A stretch of 64,000 nucleotides of DNA. Origin: Wenyingzhuangia marina (lineage in GTDB: Bacteria > Bacteroidota > Bacteroidia > Flavobacteriales > Flavobacteriaceae). This document shows, piece by piece, positions 1 to 8,344 of this stretch; the first letter of the stretch is position 1, and each line of letters opens with the position of its first letter. The stretch spans positions 1 through 64,000 of the forward strand of contig NZ_FQXQ01000007.1 in the NCBI RefSeq assembly GCF_900130035.1. The letters are read 5' to 3'. The position numbers were made by a program, and so were the translations under genes. Below the pieces are notes generated by a model, which saw nothing but the letters and a program-made list of their open reading frames with translations, was not told the DNA's origin and did not search any database.

Positions 1-95
1 CAGGACCATTATCATCAATTACTGGATTGTTAAAACATCCTTTAACAGATAGCGGATTGGCTCAATTCTTAGCGGATTACCAAAAAGGGAATTAG
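1..95 (+). CDS. Transaldolase / fructose-6-phosphate aldolase-like, C-terminal fragment
   Basis: The third forward frame is open from the first base to a TAG at 93-95 and reads GPLSSITGLLKHPLTDSGLAQF followed by LADYQKGN. This ending is typical of the short TalC/FSA-type transaldolases of Flavobacteria, which transfer dihydroxyacetone units in the non-oxidative pentose phosphate pathway. Only about 30 residues lie inside the window, so activity cannot be judged. The position beside the arabinose genes fits a role in processing xylulose-5-phosphate made by AraB/AraD. The family call is from remembered C-terminal sequence only. Confidence 0.7.
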   Translation, partial: GPLSSITGLLKHPLTDSGLAQFLADYQKGN

Positions 96-126
96 TAGAA
101 ATAAAATAATATAAAGGAAGAGGGGG

Positions 127-816
127 TTATAATTTTAAATAAAAATTATCCCCTTTCTTTTTGTCATATTTTTCTTGATCAAACTGATAAAGGAAAGATC
201 CTTTGGTAGAAGAAGTCATGTCTTTTTCGTTTAGCTTAATCAAAATATCCATGGAATTGATTTTGTTGATAAAATTTCTTTTGTCTAACTCCTTATCCAA
301 AATAGCTTCGTACAATTTTTGCAATTGTCTCATGGTGAATTTTTCTGGTAAAAGTTCGAACCCAATTGGGTTTATAGAAGTTCTTCTTCTTAATCTTCTA
401 ATCGCCTTTTGAACCATCTCGTTATGGTCAAAAATTAAATCAGGAATATCAGCAAGACTAAACCACTGTGCGTTGTATTGTTGTATTAATTCTTCATTAT
501 GTTTCTCAATATTAATAATAGCATAATAAGAAGTTGAAATGGTTCTGGCTACAGGGTCACGGTCTAAATCACTAAAAGAGTAAAGTTGTTCTTGGTAAAT
601 ATCGTGCACACCAGTCAATCTATGTAGAATTCTATCGGCAGCATCGTCTAAGGTTTCGTTAGATTTTAAAAACCCCCCCATTAAAGACCATTTTCCTTTT
701 TCAGGTTCAAAATCTCTTTTAATTAAAAGTACTTTTAAATCTTCGTCGTCAAATCCAAAAATAATACAATCTACAGCCAGAAAAACTCTATCTTCAAGAT
801 TATAACCAGTATACAT
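127..816 (-). CDS. araR: Nudix-family transcriptional regulator of arabinose utilisation (AraR type)
   Basis: 229 residues. The N-terminal half is a Nudix-like domain (about 10-140: FLAVDCIIFGF, VLLIKRDFEP, GKWSLMGGFL). The catalytic Nudix box is degenerate: after the GG the expected REXXEE series is absent (DDAADRILHRLTG), which argues for a ligand-binding rather than hydrolytic role. The C-terminal 85 residues form a winged-helix region (FTMRQLQKLYEAIL, DKRNFINKI) of the NrtR/AraR type. Nudix AraR of Bacteroides thetaiotaomicron is known to repress arabinose genes and to release DNA on binding L-arabinose. Here the gene is divergent from GH51 and upstream of araBDA, so the same role is inferred. 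Its own -7 element lies at 834-841. Confidence 0.85.
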   Translation of the reverse strand: MYTGYNLEDRVFLAVDCIIFGFDDEDLKVLLIKRDFEPEKGKWSLMGGFLKSNETLDDAADRILHRLTGVHDIYQEQLYSFSDLDRDPVARTISTSYYAIINIEKHNEELIQQYNAQWFSLADIPDLIFDHNEMVQKAIRRLRRRTSINPIGFELLPEKFTMRQLQKLYEAILDKELDKRNFINKINSMDILIKLNEKDMTSSTKGSFLYQFDQEKYDKKKGDNFYLKL

Positions 817-833
817 ATTTCAATAAATTTAGG

Positions 834-841
834 CAAATATA
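834..841 (-). promoter_or_regulatory. -7 promoter element of the Nudix regulator gene
   Basis: On the minus strand the sequence is TATATTTG, a perfect match to the Bacteroidota TAnnTTTG element, 18 bp upstream of the regulator start. No good -33 TTTG was found at the expected distance. Confidence 0.55.
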
Positions 842-879
842 TGTTTTTTTAGCGGAAATTATATTTATAACAGTCTTGT

Positions 880-898
880 AAGTGTATTTGTTACATTT
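880..898. promoter_or_regulatory. Candidate AraR operator A
   Basis: AAGTGT-ATTTGTT-ACATTT: inverted hexamers with a 7-bp spacer. It shares sequence and architecture with 944-962 and with the perfect version at 5883-5901 over the araB promoter. It lies upstream of the regulator's own -7 element. Assignment to the Nudix regulator is inferred from location. Confidence 0.55.
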
Positions 899-943
899 AA
901 TTAATAAATGTTTGTTTAAATTAATAATTTGTTATTATTTTAC

Positions 944-962
944 AAGTGTTTTATAAACATTT
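944..962. promoter_or_regulatory. Candidate AraR operator B
   Basis: AAGTGT-TTTATAA-ACATTT, the same palindrome with a 7-bp spacer as at 880-898, 64 bp further on in the regulator/GH51 intergenic region. Paired sites could allow looping or cooperative binding. Confidence 0.55.
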
Positions 963-967
963 ATAAA

Positions 968-997
968 ACAATCTTAAAAATTAATTTTTAAGATTGT
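968..997. repeat. 30-bp perfect palindrome without loop
   Basis: The two 15-base arms (ACAATCTTAAAAATT and its exact complement) meet at 982/983 with no spacer and no mismatch. It lies just downstream of operator B and about 120 bp before the GH51 start. It has no following T-run in either direction, so it is not an obvious terminator. An operator for a dimeric regulator, or an RNA hairpin in the GH51 leader, are possible readings. Confidence 0.7.
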
Positions 998-1116
998 GCG
1001 TAACTTAATGATAATGTATTAGGTTATGTCAATTTTTGAAGTGAAATTTAGGCGTTTTTTGAAAAAAATATATATGCTAAAATAGAATATAAAATCAAAC
1101 TATAAATAAACCAAAC

Positions 1117-2676
1117 ATGATGTTTAAAGGCAAATCACTTTTATTAAATTTTGTTGCAGTTTTTATGACAACAGCAAGTGTTTTTTCACAAGAAAAAACA
1201 ACAAAAATAACAATTAATGCTGATGAAAAATCTCCAGTAATTAGCAAGCATATATACGGGCATTTTGCAGAACATTTAGGAAGATGTATTTATGACGGTT
1301 TTTATGTAGGTGATTCCTCATCAATAGCAAATACTGATGGTATTCGTAATGATATTGTAGAAGCACTTAAAGAATTACAAATTCCTAATTTACGTTGGCC
1401 AGGTGGATGTTTTGCTGATACTTATCATTGGAAAGATGGTATTGGCCCTAAAGAAGATAGACCTACCATTGTAAATACTTGGTGGGGAGGGGTTACAGAA
1501 GATAATAGTTTTGGAACTCATGATTTTTTAAATATGTGTGAACTTTTAGGAACAGAACCATATTTATCAGGAAATGTAGGGAGTGGAACGGTACAAGAAT
1601 TGGCTGATTGGGTTCAATACACCAATTTTGGAGGAATTAGTCCTATGAGTAAATTACGTGAAGAAAATGGAAGAAAAGAACCTTGGAAAGTAAAGTTTTG
1701 GGGAATTGGTAATGAAGCATGGGGATGTGGTGGTAATATGACTGCTGATTATTACGCAAACGAATACCGTAAATACGCAACTTTTATTTCTGATTGGGAA
1801 AATACTGGAGGATTATTACGTATTGCTTCTGGAGCTAGTAGTGATGATTATAACTGGACAGAAACTTTAATGAAAAACATACCTAAAAGTTTATTAGGCG
1901 GAGTAGCATTACATCATTATTCTGTAATTGATTGGAAAAAGAAAGGAGATGCTGTTACTTTTACCGATGCACAATATTTTAGAACTATGGAGGAGGCATT
2001 AAAGATGGAAGAATTGGTAACGAAGCATGCTGCCATTATGGATAAATATGATCCTAAAAAGAAAGTAGACTTAATTGTTGATGAATGGGGAGGATGGTAT
2101 GAAGTTGAAAAAGGAACCAACCCAGGATTCTTATATCAGCAAAATACAATGAGAGACGCACTTTTAGCAGGTGCTACGTTAAATATATTTAACAATCATG
2201 CAGATAGAGTTCGTATGGCTAACTTGGCTCAAGCAGTAAATGTGTTACAAGCTGTTATTCTTACAGACAAAGCTAAAATGATTTTAACACCAACATATCA
2301 TATAATGAATATGTATAAGGTTCATCAAGATGCAAAGTTATTGCCATTAGCTTTTGAATCTCCTAAATATACTTTTGAAGGGAAATCGTTACCAGCAGTT
2401 TCTGTATCTGCCTCAAAAGATAAAAAAGGATCAATTCATGTTTCATTAGTAAATATCGATCCTACAAAAGATAATGAAGTAGAGATTGATATTACAAAGC
2501 TTGGAATTAAAAATGTTTCAGGTACTATTTTAACTTCAAAAAACTTAAGAGATTATAACAGTTTTGACGAACCTAATAAAATTGAACCACAAATTTTTAA
2601 AAAGTTTAAGGTTAAAAAAGGTTTGCTAAAAGTAACGATTCCTGCTTTTTCAGTAATTGTTTTAGAAGGGAAGTAA
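1117..2676 (+). CDS. Secreted alpha-L-arabinofuranosidase, GH51
   Basis: 519 residues with a Sec signal peptide (hydrophobic 7-22, cleavage near FSQ-25). The (beta/alpha)8 domain carries the family signatures: acid/base Glu200 in WGIGNEAWG and nucleophile Glu323 in VDEWGGWY, followed by a C-terminal beta-sandwich. GH51 enzymes remove alpha-1,2-, 1,3- and 1,5-linked L-arabinofuranose from arabinan and arabinoxylan. It stands first in the arabinose block, downstream of two candidate AraR sites, and is followed by a strong hairpin at 2697-2733. Two adjacent ATG codons begin the gene; the first is taken here, and the second would shorten it by one residue. Confidence 0.9.
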   Translation: MMFKGKSLLLNFVAVFMTTASVFSQEKTTKITINADEKSPVISKHIYGHFAEHLGRCIYDGFYVGDSSSIANTDGIRNDIVEALKELQIPNLRWPGGCFADTYHWKDGIGPKEDRPTIVNTWWGGVTEDNSFGTHDFLNMCELLGTEPYLSGNVGSGTVQELADWVQYTNFGGISPMSKLREENGRKEPWKVKFWGIGNEAWGCGGNMTADYYANEYRKYATFISDWENTGGLLRIASGASSDDYNWTETLMKNIPKSLLGGVALHHYSVIDWKKKGDAVTFTDAQYFRTMEEALKMEELVTKHAAIMDKYDPKKKVDLIVDEWGGWYEVEKGTNPGFLYQQNTMRDALLAGATLNIFNNHADRVRMANLAQAVNVLQAVILTDKAKMILTPTYHIMNMYKVHQDAKLLPLAFESPKYTFEGKSLPAVSVSASKDKKGSIHVSLVNIDPTKDNEVEIDITKLGIKNVSGTILTSKNLRDYNSFDEPNKIEPQIFKKFKVKKGLLKVTIPAFSVIVLEGK

Positions 2677-2696
2677 TTCATACAACATTAGCATAA

Positions 2697-2733
2697 AACA
2701 TCAATAAAGAAAACTTCTTTATTGATGTTTTTG
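2697..2733 (+). terminator. Rho-independent terminator after GH51
   Basis: AACATCAATAAAGAA and its complement form a 15-bp stem around a 3-base loop, followed by TTTTG. It separates GH51 from the GH43 genes, which would then depend on read-through or a weak own promoter. Confidence 0.7.
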
Positions 2734-2760
2734 TTTTAGACTTTATATTATTAATTTTTT

Positions 2761-3747
2761 ATGAAAAAATCTTTATTAATCTTATCGGTGATGTCTTTAA
2801 TCACATCATGTAATACCATTAAAAATAATAATGTTGTTGAGAAGGATAAAATGGAAAAACCGTTAAAGCTCAACAATCCTATTATTACAGATAAGTATAC
2901 AGCAGATGCTGCAGCTTTGGTTTATAATGACAAAGTTTATTTGTATGCAGGTCATGATCAGGCACCTGATAATGTTGAGGGATATAGAATGCATGAATGG
3001 CTGGTTTATACATCAGAAGATATGGTAAATTGGCAAGAACATCCTGTGCCATTAAAACCAACAGATTTTGTATGGGCATCTGGTAGCGCATGGGCATCTC
3101 AAGTCATAGAGCGCAATGGTAAGTTTTATTTTTATGCAACAGTAGAACATGGAAGTATTCATGGAAAAGCCATTGGAGTTGCCGTTGCTGACAATCCTTT
3201 AGGACCCTTTAAAGATGCTTTAGGAAAAGCCTTAATTACCAATGATATGACTACGGAAACTAATATTAGTTGGGATGATATAGATCCTACTGTATGGATT
3301 GATGATGATGGTCAAGCATATTTATATTGGGGAAATACGGTTTGCCATTATGTAAAATTAAAGGAGAACATGTTAGAATTTGATGGGCCTATTGAAACGG
3401 TTGAGTTACCAAATTATACAGAAGCTCCTTGGATTCATAAAAAAGGAGATTGGTACTATTTATCCTATGCTTATCAATTCCCCGAAAAAATAGCTTATGC
3501 CATGAGTAAGTCTGTAACCGGGCCATGGGAATTCAAAGGAATTTTAAATGAAGTTGCTGGGAATAGTAATACCAATCACCAAGCCATTATAGAGTTCAAA
3601 GGGAAAGATTATTTTATTTATCACAATGGAAGTATTCCAACACATGGGGGAAGTTTTAGACGTTCTGTTTGTATAGATAGATTGTACTATAACGCTGATG
3701 GAACCATGAAACGTGTGATTATGACTTCTGAAGGGATTCAAAAATAG
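2761..3747 (+). CDS. GH43 glycosidase, lipoprotein
   Basis: 328 residues with a lipobox ending at Cys17 (LITSC). It is a five-bladed beta-propeller GH43 enzyme: base Asp49 in TADAAALVY, pKa-modulating Asp175 in WDDIDPTVWIDDDG, acid Glu221 in YTEAPW. The family contains alpha-L-arabinofuranosidases, arabinanases and beta-xylosidases, which cannot be told apart from sequence alone. In this locus a role on arabino-oligosaccharides is most likely. A lipoprotein signal places it in the periplasm or on the outer membrane surface. It is followed after 11 bp by the next GH43 gene. Confidence 0.85.
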   Translation: MKKSLLILSVMSLITSCNTIKNNNVVEKDKMEKPLKLNNPIITDKYTADAAALVYNDKVYLYAGHDQAPDNVEGYRMHEWLVYTSEDMVNWQEHPVPLKPTDFVWASGSAWASQVIERNGKFYFYATVEHGSIHGKAIGVAVADNPLGPFKDALGKALITNDMTTETNISWDDIDPTVWIDDDGQAYLYWGNTVCHYVKLKENMLEFDGPIETVELPNYTEAPWIHKKGDWYYLSYAYQFPEKIAYAMSKSVTGPWEFKGILNEVAGNSNTNHQAIIEFKGKDYFIYHNGSIPTHGGSFRRSVCIDRLYYNADGTMKRVIMTSEGIQK

Positions 3748-3758
3748 AATAGGATAAA

Positions 3759-4757
3759 ATGATGCAGTTAAACCAAGTGATAAAAGGATTGAAACTACTA
3801 GTTGTTTTATTGTTTACAACAAACATGTTTTCGCAAGATGTAATAGTTCATGACCCTGTTGTAATCAAACAAAATGATACCTATTATATGTATTGTACAG
3901 GAAGAGGTATAGATGCGTTTAGTTCGAAAGACTTAAAAGATTGGAAAAAATTACCTGCTGTTTTTTTGGAAAAACCAATTTGGACAGATAAAGTCGTTTC
4001 TGATTTTAACAATCATATTTGGGCTCCAGATATTTCGTTTCATCACAATAAATATTATTTGTATTATTCTGTGTCAGCTTTTGCTAAAAATACATCAGCG
4101 ATTGGATTAACCATAAATACAACTCTAAATCCAGAAGATGAAAATTATAAGTGGGAAGATCAAGGGATTGTGATTCAGTCTGTTCCTAACAGAGATATGT
4201 GGAATGCCATTGATCCTAATTTGGTTTTTGATGATAACAATACGCCATGGTTGTCTTTTGGTTCTTTTTGGAATGGATTAAAATTGGTGAAATTAAATTC
4301 AGACTTAACCTCTGTTGCTCAGCCAGAAGAATGGTTCACCATTGCAAAAAGAGAAAGATCTTTTGATTTAAAAGATTCAAATCCAGGAGATGCAGCGTTA
4401 GAAGCTCCTTTTATCTTTAAAAAGAATGGATATTATTATTTATTCCTTTCTTGGGATTTATGTTGTAGAAGAGAAAAAAGTACTTATAAAGCAATGGTAG
4501 GTAGGTCTAAAAATGTAACAGGACCTTATGTTGATAAAGATGGAAAAAATTTGAATAATGGGGGTGGAACTTTATTAATCCAAGGAGATGAAAATTGGTA
4601 TGGAGCAGGTCATAATAGTGTTTATACTTTTGATGGAAAAGATTACATTTTTTATCATGCTTATGATGCCAATGATAGAGCTATTCCAAAATTACAAGTT
4701 TCTGAATTGGAATGGGATGCCGATTTATGGCCAGTTTTAAAAAATCAAATCAAATAA
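3759..4757 (+). CDS. Endo-alpha-1,5-L-arabinanase, GH43
   Basis: 332 residues with a Sec signal peptide (cleavage near MFSQ-26). Catalytic residues are Asp32 (VHDPVV), Asp152 (NAIDPNLVFDD) and Glu215 (LEAPFIF). The phrase FLSWDLCCR after the acid and the ending GAGHNSVYTFDGKDYIFYHAYD are typical of arabinan endo-1,5-alpha-L-arabinosidases, which cut the arabinan backbone. It probably supplies oligosaccharides to the exo-acting neighbour. Five bases separate its stop from the next start. Confidence 0.85.
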   Translation: MMQLNQVIKGLKLLVVLLFTTNMFSQDVIVHDPVVIKQNDTYYMYCTGRGIDAFSSKDLKDWKKLPAVFLEKPIWTDKVVSDFNNHIWAPDISFHHNKYYLYYSVSAFAKNTSAIGLTINTTLNPEDENYKWEDQGIVIQSVPNRDMWNAIDPNLVFDDNNTPWLSFGSFWNGLKLVKLNSDLTSVAQPEEWFTIAKRERSFDLKDSNPGDAALEAPFIFKKNGYYYLFLSWDLCCRREKSTYKAMVGRSKNVTGPYVDKDGKNLNNGGGTLLIQGDENWYGAGHNSVYTFDGKDYIFYHAYDANDRAIPKLQVSELEWDADLWPVLKNQIK

Positions 4758-4762
4758 TTGAT

Positions 4763-5875
4763 ATGAAAAATAGATTTAAAATATTAGTGGTTTTTGTAGT
4801 TATGATGGTCTGTGTTTCTTCTTGTACAGATAAAAAAGTAAAGAATGAAAAAACTAAAGAAGTTGCTGTTAAACATGAGTCTATTTTAACAAATGACCCT
4901 ATTGTGTTACAACGTGCAGACCCGTTTATTTATAAACATACAGACGGATATTACTATTTCACAGGATCGGTACCAACTTATGATGCTATAGAAATAAGGC
5001 GTGCTAAAACCATAGAGGATTTGCAAGATGCCAAACCGTTTATAGTTTGGGAAAAACATGAAAGTGGTCCTATGAGTCGCCATATCTGGGCACCTGAAAT
5101 TCATTATTTAGATGGTAAATGGTATGTGTACTTTGCAGGTAGCGAAGAAGGCGATATCTGGAAATTAAGACCGTATGTTATTGAATGTTCTGGTCAAAAT
5201 CCGTTAAATGATAAATGGATAGAACTAGGGCAAATGCAAGCAGCAGATAACGACCCTATGAGTTTTACTGATTTCTCTTTAGACGGAACCGTTTTCGATC
5301 ATAATGGAAAACGTTATTTCTGCTGGGCAGAGAAAACAGGTGGACAATTTGCAGCTTCTAATTTATATTTAGCTGAAATGGAGTCGCCTATCAAATTAAA
5401 AACAGTACAATTTATGCTTACCACGCCAGACTATGACTGGGAACGTATTGGTTTTTGGGTTAATGAAGGGCCTGCAGTAATTAAAAATGGAGGGAAAATA
5501 TTTATCACTTTTTCAGCTAGTGCCACAGGTGCTTGTTACAGCATGGGGATGATGGAAGCTGATGAGGAGGCTGATTTATTAGATAGAAATTCATGGACAA
5601 AATCTAGACATCCTGTACTTAAAACCAATGAAACAAAAGGTATTTATGGCCCTGGACATAATTCTTTCACTATAGATGAAAATGGTAATCCCTTAATGAT
5701 TTACCATGCAAGATCCTATGAGAAAGCAGTTGGCGATCCTTCCGTAGTTCCGGCATCTGATACCAGACCATTAGAAGATATTAAAGCAGATCCATTGTAT
5801 GATCCTAACCGTCATGCTAGAATGATGAAAGTTAGATTTGATAAAGATGGGAAACCTGTATTTAAATATTATTAA
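4763..5875 (+). CDS. Exo-acting alpha-L-arabinofuranosidase, GH43 (subfamily 26-like), lipoprotein
   Basis: The start is set at 4763 because only that ATG gives a lipoprotein signal (MKNRFKILVVFVVMMVCVSSC, Cys21). An in-frame ATG at 4712 lies inside the previous gene. The 370-residue product has GH43 residues Asp53 (QRADPFIY), Asp174 (FSLDGTVFD) and Glu235 (NEGPAV), plus the SRHIWAPEIHYLDGKWYVYF stretch. It resembles exo-1,5-alpha-L-arabinofuranosidases of subfamily 26, which release single arabinose units from alpha-1,5 oligosaccharides. With the endo enzyme upstream it would complete arabinan breakdown outside the cytoplasm. Confidence 0.8.
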   Translation: MKNRFKILVVFVVMMVCVSSCTDKKVKNEKTKEVAVKHESILTNDPIVLQRADPFIYKHTDGYYYFTGSVPTYDAIEIRRAKTIEDLQDAKPFIVWEKHESGPMSRHIWAPEIHYLDGKWYVYFAGSEEGDIWKLRPYVIECSGQNPLNDKWIELGQMQAADNDPMSFTDFSLDGTVFDHNGKRYFCWAEKTGGQFAASNLYLAEMESPIKLKTVQFMLTTPDYDWERIGFWVNEGPAVIKNGGKIFITFSASATGACYSMGMMEADEEADLLDRNSWTKSRHPVLKTNETKGIYGPGHNSFTIDENGNPLMIYHARSYEKAVGDPSVVPASDTRPLEDIKADPLYDPNRHARMMKVRFDKDGKPVFKYY

Positions 5876-5882
5876 AAATAGT

Positions 5883-5922
5883 AAGTGTTTAATTGACACT
5901 TATGAATAAAATATTATATTTG
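5883..5922 (+). promoter_or_regulatory. araB operon promoter with overlapping candidate AraR operator
   Basis: A -33-like ATTG (5892-5895) and a perfect -7 TATATTTG (5915-5922) are separated by 19 bp. The palindrome AAGTGT-TTAATTG-ACACTT (5883-5901) is a perfect inverted repeat with a 7-bp spacer that covers the -33 region, a position suited to repression. The same motif occurs at 880-898 and 944-962. Binding by the Nudix regulator is an inference. Confidence 0.65.
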
Positions 5923-5948
5923 CTTTTAGTTAGTTAAAATTTATTTAA

Positions 5949-7616
5949 ATGAATAATTATGTAATTGGTTTAGATTACGGTTCAGATTCTGTGAGAGCTG
6001 TATTAATAGATACCCAAACAGGAAAAGAGTTATCTTCAAACGTACACTATTACCAGAGATGGAAAAATAAGGAGTATTGCAATGCTGCAATCAATCAATT
6101 TCGTCAACATCCTTTAGATCATATCGAAGGATTAGAAAACACCATTAAGTATGTGGTAGAAAACGGGAATGTAAATCCAGCTGATATCAAAGGTATTTGT
6201 ATTGATACTACTGGATCTTCTCCAATACCGGTAACAGAAGATGGAACTCCTTTAGCTTTAACGCAAGGGTTTGAACACAATCCTAACGCAATGATGGTGT
6301 TGTGGAAAGACCATACAGCAATTAAAGAAGCTAATGAAATTAATGAGTTGGCTGCAAATTGGGGTGGTGAAGACTTTACTAAATATGAAGGAGGAATTTA
6401 TTCATCAGAATGGTTTTGGGCTAAAATTTTACACATTGCTAGAGAAGATGAGGCTGTAAAAAATGCAACTCATACTTGGTTGGAACACTGTGATTTAATG
6501 ACTTATTTGTTAATCGATAATAAGGATTTAAAATCTTTTAAAAGAAGTAGATGTGCAGCAGGTCATAAAGCAATGTGGCATAAAGACTGGAATGGTTTAC
6601 CTCCAGAAGAATTTTTATCAAAATTAGATCCTTATTTAGCTGAGCTAAGAGGAAACTTATATGATGAAACCTATACTTCTGATTTGGTTGCTGGAAATTT
6701 AAATGCAGAATGGGCTCAAAAATTAGGGTTAACAACTGATACTGTTATTGCAGTGGGTACTTTTGATGCGCATTCAGGAGCTGTTGGAGCTAAAATAGAT
6801 AATAATACATTGGTTCGTGTTATGGGAACTTCTACATGTGATATTATGGTGTCTCCAGAAGAAGCTGTTGGAACAAAAGCAGTTCGTGGAATTTGTGGAC
6901 AAGTAGATGGTTCTGTAATTCCAGGAATGATAGGATTAGAGGCCGGACAATCTGCTTTTGGAGATTTATTGGCTTGGTTTAAAGATATGTTGTCCTGGCC
7001 AGTAGATAATTTAGTATTGACTTCTGACATTCTTTCTGCTGAACAAAAAGTAGCTTTAAGAGAAGAAATTGATGCTAACTTTATTAAAAAGTTAACGGAA
7101 GATGCTGAGAAAATTTCTTTAGAAGAAAGTATTCCTACAGCTTTAGATTGGATCAATGGTCGTAGAACTCCAGATGCAAATCAAGGGTTAAAAGCAGCCA
7201 TGACGAATTTATCTATGGGAACTAGAGCTCCACATATTTTCAAAGCATTGGTAAACGCGATCTGTTTCGGTTCTAAGAAAATTGTAGATAGATTTGAAGA
7301 AGAAGGTGTTAAAATAGATACAGTTATTGGAATTGGAGGAGTGGCTAGAAAATCTGCCTTTATTATGCAATCTTTAGCTAATGTACTAAACATGCCTATT
7401 AAAGTAGCAGCATCAGACCAAGCACCAGCTTTAGGAGCCGCTATTTATGCAGCAGTTGCAGCAGGAATTTATCCAAATGTAATTGAAGCTAGTAAAAAAA
7501 TGGGTAGTGATTTTGAAGCTGAATATTTCCCTGAAACTGAAAAAGTAGAAGCTTACGAAGCATTAATGGCATCATATAGTGAGTTGAGTACTTTTGTAGA
7601 ATCTATCACAAAATAA
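5949..7616 (+). CDS. araB: L-ribulokinase
   Basis: 555 residues, close to the usual 560-570 of AraB. A FGGY-type sugar kinase: N-terminal GLDYGSDSVRAVLID phosphate-binding loop, VGTFDAHSGAVGA in the middle, and VIGIGGVARKSAFIMQ plus the late ALGAAIYAAVAAG segment of the ATP site. It phosphorylates L-ribulose to L-ribulose-5-phosphate. First gene of araB-araD-araA-epimerase-symporter, transcribed from the promoter at 5892-5922. Seven bases separate it from araD. Confidence 0.95.
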   Translation: MNNYVIGLDYGSDSVRAVLIDTQTGKELSSNVHYYQRWKNKEYCNAAINQFRQHPLDHIEGLENTIKYVVENGNVNPADIKGICIDTTGSSPIPVTEDGTPLALTQGFEHNPNAMMVLWKDHTAIKEANEINELAANWGGEDFTKYEGGIYSSEWFWAKILHIAREDEAVKNATHTWLEHCDLMTYLLIDNKDLKSFKRSRCAAGHKAMWHKDWNGLPPEEFLSKLDPYLAELRGNLYDETYTSDLVAGNLNAEWAQKLGLTTDTVIAVGTFDAHSGAVGAKIDNNTLVRVMGTSTCDIMVSPEEAVGTKAVRGICGQVDGSVIPGMIGLEAGQSAFGDLLAWFKDMLSWPVDNLVLTSDILSAEQKVALREEIDANFIKKLTEDAEKISLEESIPTALDWINGRRTPDANQGLKAAMTNLSMGTRAPHIFKALVNAICFGSKKIVDRFEEEGVKIDTVIGIGGVARKSAFIMQSLANVLNMPIKVAASDQAPALGAAIYAAVAAGIYPNVIEASKKMGSDFEAEYFPETEKVEAYEALMASYSELSTFVESITK

Positions 7617-7623
7617 AAATATT

Positions 7624-8325
7624 ATGAGTTCTAAATATAAAGATTTAAAACAAGAATGTTACGAAGCAAACATGCAATTAAATGCATTAGGTTTGGTAGT
7701 TTATACTTTTGGAAATGTAAGTGCTGTAGATAGAGAAAACAGTGTTTTTGCTATCAAACCAAGTGGTGTTCCTTATGAAGATTTAAAGGCAGATGATATT
7801 GTGATTGTTGATTTTGATAACAATATTATTGAAGGAGAATTAAGACCTTCATCTGATACTAAAACACATGCTTATTTGTATAAAAATTGGCCAGAGATTG
7901 GAGGAATTACCCATACACACTCAACTTACGCTGTAGCTTGGGCACAATCTCAGTTGGATATTCCAATTTTTGGAACCACACATGCAGATCATTTAACAGC
8001 AGATATTCCTTGTGCTCCACCAATGGCTGATGAATTGATTGAAGGAAATTACGAGCACAATACTGGAATTCAGATTTTAGATTGTTTTAAAAACAAAAAT
8101 TTATCATACCAAGAAGTAGAAATGGTTTTATTAGGGAACCATGGTCCTTTTGCTTGGGGTAAAAATGCTGCAAAATCTGTATATAACAGTAAGGTGTTAG
8201 AGGTAGTAGCTGAAATGGCATATTTAACTCGCCAAATCAACCCAAATGCTCCAAGACTAAAAGATTCATTAATAAAAAAACATTACGAACGTAAGCACGG
8301 AAAAAATTCTTATTACGGTCAATAA
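7624..8325 (+). CDS. araD: L-ribulose-5-phosphate 4-epimerase
   Basis: 233 residues, class II aldolase fold. Zinc ligands are His97 and His99 (GITHTHST) and His173 (LGNHGPF). The phosphate-binding KPSGVPY motif (45-51) and the conserved TTHADH segment are also present. It converts L-ribulose-5-phosphate to D-xylulose-5-phosphate, which enters the pentose phosphate pathway; a transaldolase fragment lies at the left edge of the window. The gene sits directly between araB and araA. Confidence 0.95.
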   Translation: MSSKYKDLKQECYEANMQLNALGLVVYTFGNVSAVDRENSVFAIKPSGVPYEDLKADDIVIVDFDNNIIEGELRPSSDTKTHAYLYKNWPEIGGITHTHSTYAVAWAQSQLDIPIFGTTHADHLTADIPCAPPMADELIEGNYEHNTGIQILDCFKNKNLSYQEVEMVLLGNHGPFAWGKNAAKSVYNSKVLEVVAEMAYLTRQINPNAPRLKDSLIKKHYERKHGKNSYYGQ

Positions 8326-8344
8326 AAAATAAATAAAGATTAAA

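Noticed and set aside
4712-4762. N-terminal extension of the third GH43 enzyme
   Set aside because: The extension overlaps the previous gene and would hide the lipoprotein signal that starts at 4763.
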